Below the pieces are notes generated by a model. It ran no database searches. It had not been told where the DNA came from and worked only from the letters and a program-made list of their open reading frames with translations. From contig NC_135554.1 in assembly GCF_964340395.1 (NCBI RefSeq), forward strand, positions 26,654,092 through 26,718,091: 64,000 nt of DNA, in the 5' to 3' direction. Made by a program: the position numbers and the translations under genes. Positions 63,913 through 64,000 of the stretch are shown piece after piece. How positions within the stretch are numbered: position 1 is the stretch's first letter; each line of letters begins with the position of its first letter. The DNA is from Glandiceps talaboti (Eukaryota; Hemichordata; Enteropneusta; Spengelidae).

Positions 63913-64000
63913 TTTAGGCCTGGTGTAATTTGCCTCGATAAACATCTTGTAGTTTTCACTGTGTAACAACAGAAACAACTATGTAAGCCAACGTCAACGG

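Larger units (their letters stand above)
55507..64000. other. Region downstream of SPTLC1 without a recognised gene
   Basis: AT-rich, with short unrelated frames only. It starts with the SPTLC1 3' UTR; dispersed repeat R1 lies 90 bp after the stop, with AATAAA at about 55784. From about 60640 CpG rises and a candidate exon appears (61363-61461). No tRNA, rRNA or conserved protein seen up to the window end. Confidence 0.6.

Overview
The window is nuclear DNA from an invertebrate animal. The evidence is AT-rich sequence, GT-AG introns, long CA/GT, GTAT and CATA microsatellites, many foldback elements and SINEs, and orthologues of conserved animal genes. Very frequent TACATGTA-type palindromes and a SINE with a tail like AAGCGCTATATAAAT suggest a marine invertebrate (hemichordate, other deuterostome or lophotrochozoan). 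I cannot name the species from sequence alone.

Five protein genes are supported, four of them complete. In order: the 3' part of PIGG (+, coding 998-3807), which acts in GPI-anchor synthesis; HECTD3 (-, 8564-25725), a HECT ubiquitin ligase with 20 coding exons and 841 codons; GET3/TRC40 (+, 26044-33443), the tail-anchored-protein targeting ATPase with 7 coding exons and 341 codons; a type II membrane O-fucosyltransferase-like gene (-, 36921-42091) with 5 coding exons and 470 codons; and SPTLC1 (+, 45866-55506), a serine palmitoyltransferase subunit with 14 coding exons and 470 codons. Exon joins were made by hand from splice consensus, phase and homology. Every total is a whole number of codons with one stop.

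Layout: PIGG and HECTD3 converge on a 4.8 kb gene-free stretch. HECTD3 and GET3 are head to head, 318 bp apart (ATG to ATG), and share a compact CpG-containing promoter with an NRF1-like palindrome. GET3 and the fucosyltransferase gene converge on 3.5 kb packed with foldback elements and a Penelope-like remnant. The fucosyltransferase gene and SPTLC1 diverge across 3.8 kb of repeats. After SPTLC1, 8.5 kb holds no gene I recognise. The genes are unrelated housekeeping functions (ER and Golgi membrane or lipid biology, ubiquitination), not a pathway cluster.

The most unusual feature is a recurring pattern. In four of the five genes a short tandem duplication sits on a coding boundary: a splice acceptor in PIGG and twice in HECTD3, a splice donor in GET3, and the stop codon of the fucosyltransferase-like gene. 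Two of these keep the reading frame (29 codons in HECTD3, 25-codon steps in GET3) and could give alternative protein isoforms; two would add premature stops. Other points of interest are a SINE with three tandem tRNA-like heads inside SPTLC1, three TA-flanked foldback elements, a long-armed foldback with flanking direct repeats, and several dispersed repeats present in two or three copies. I see no prokaryotic-style system, CRISPR array or operon.
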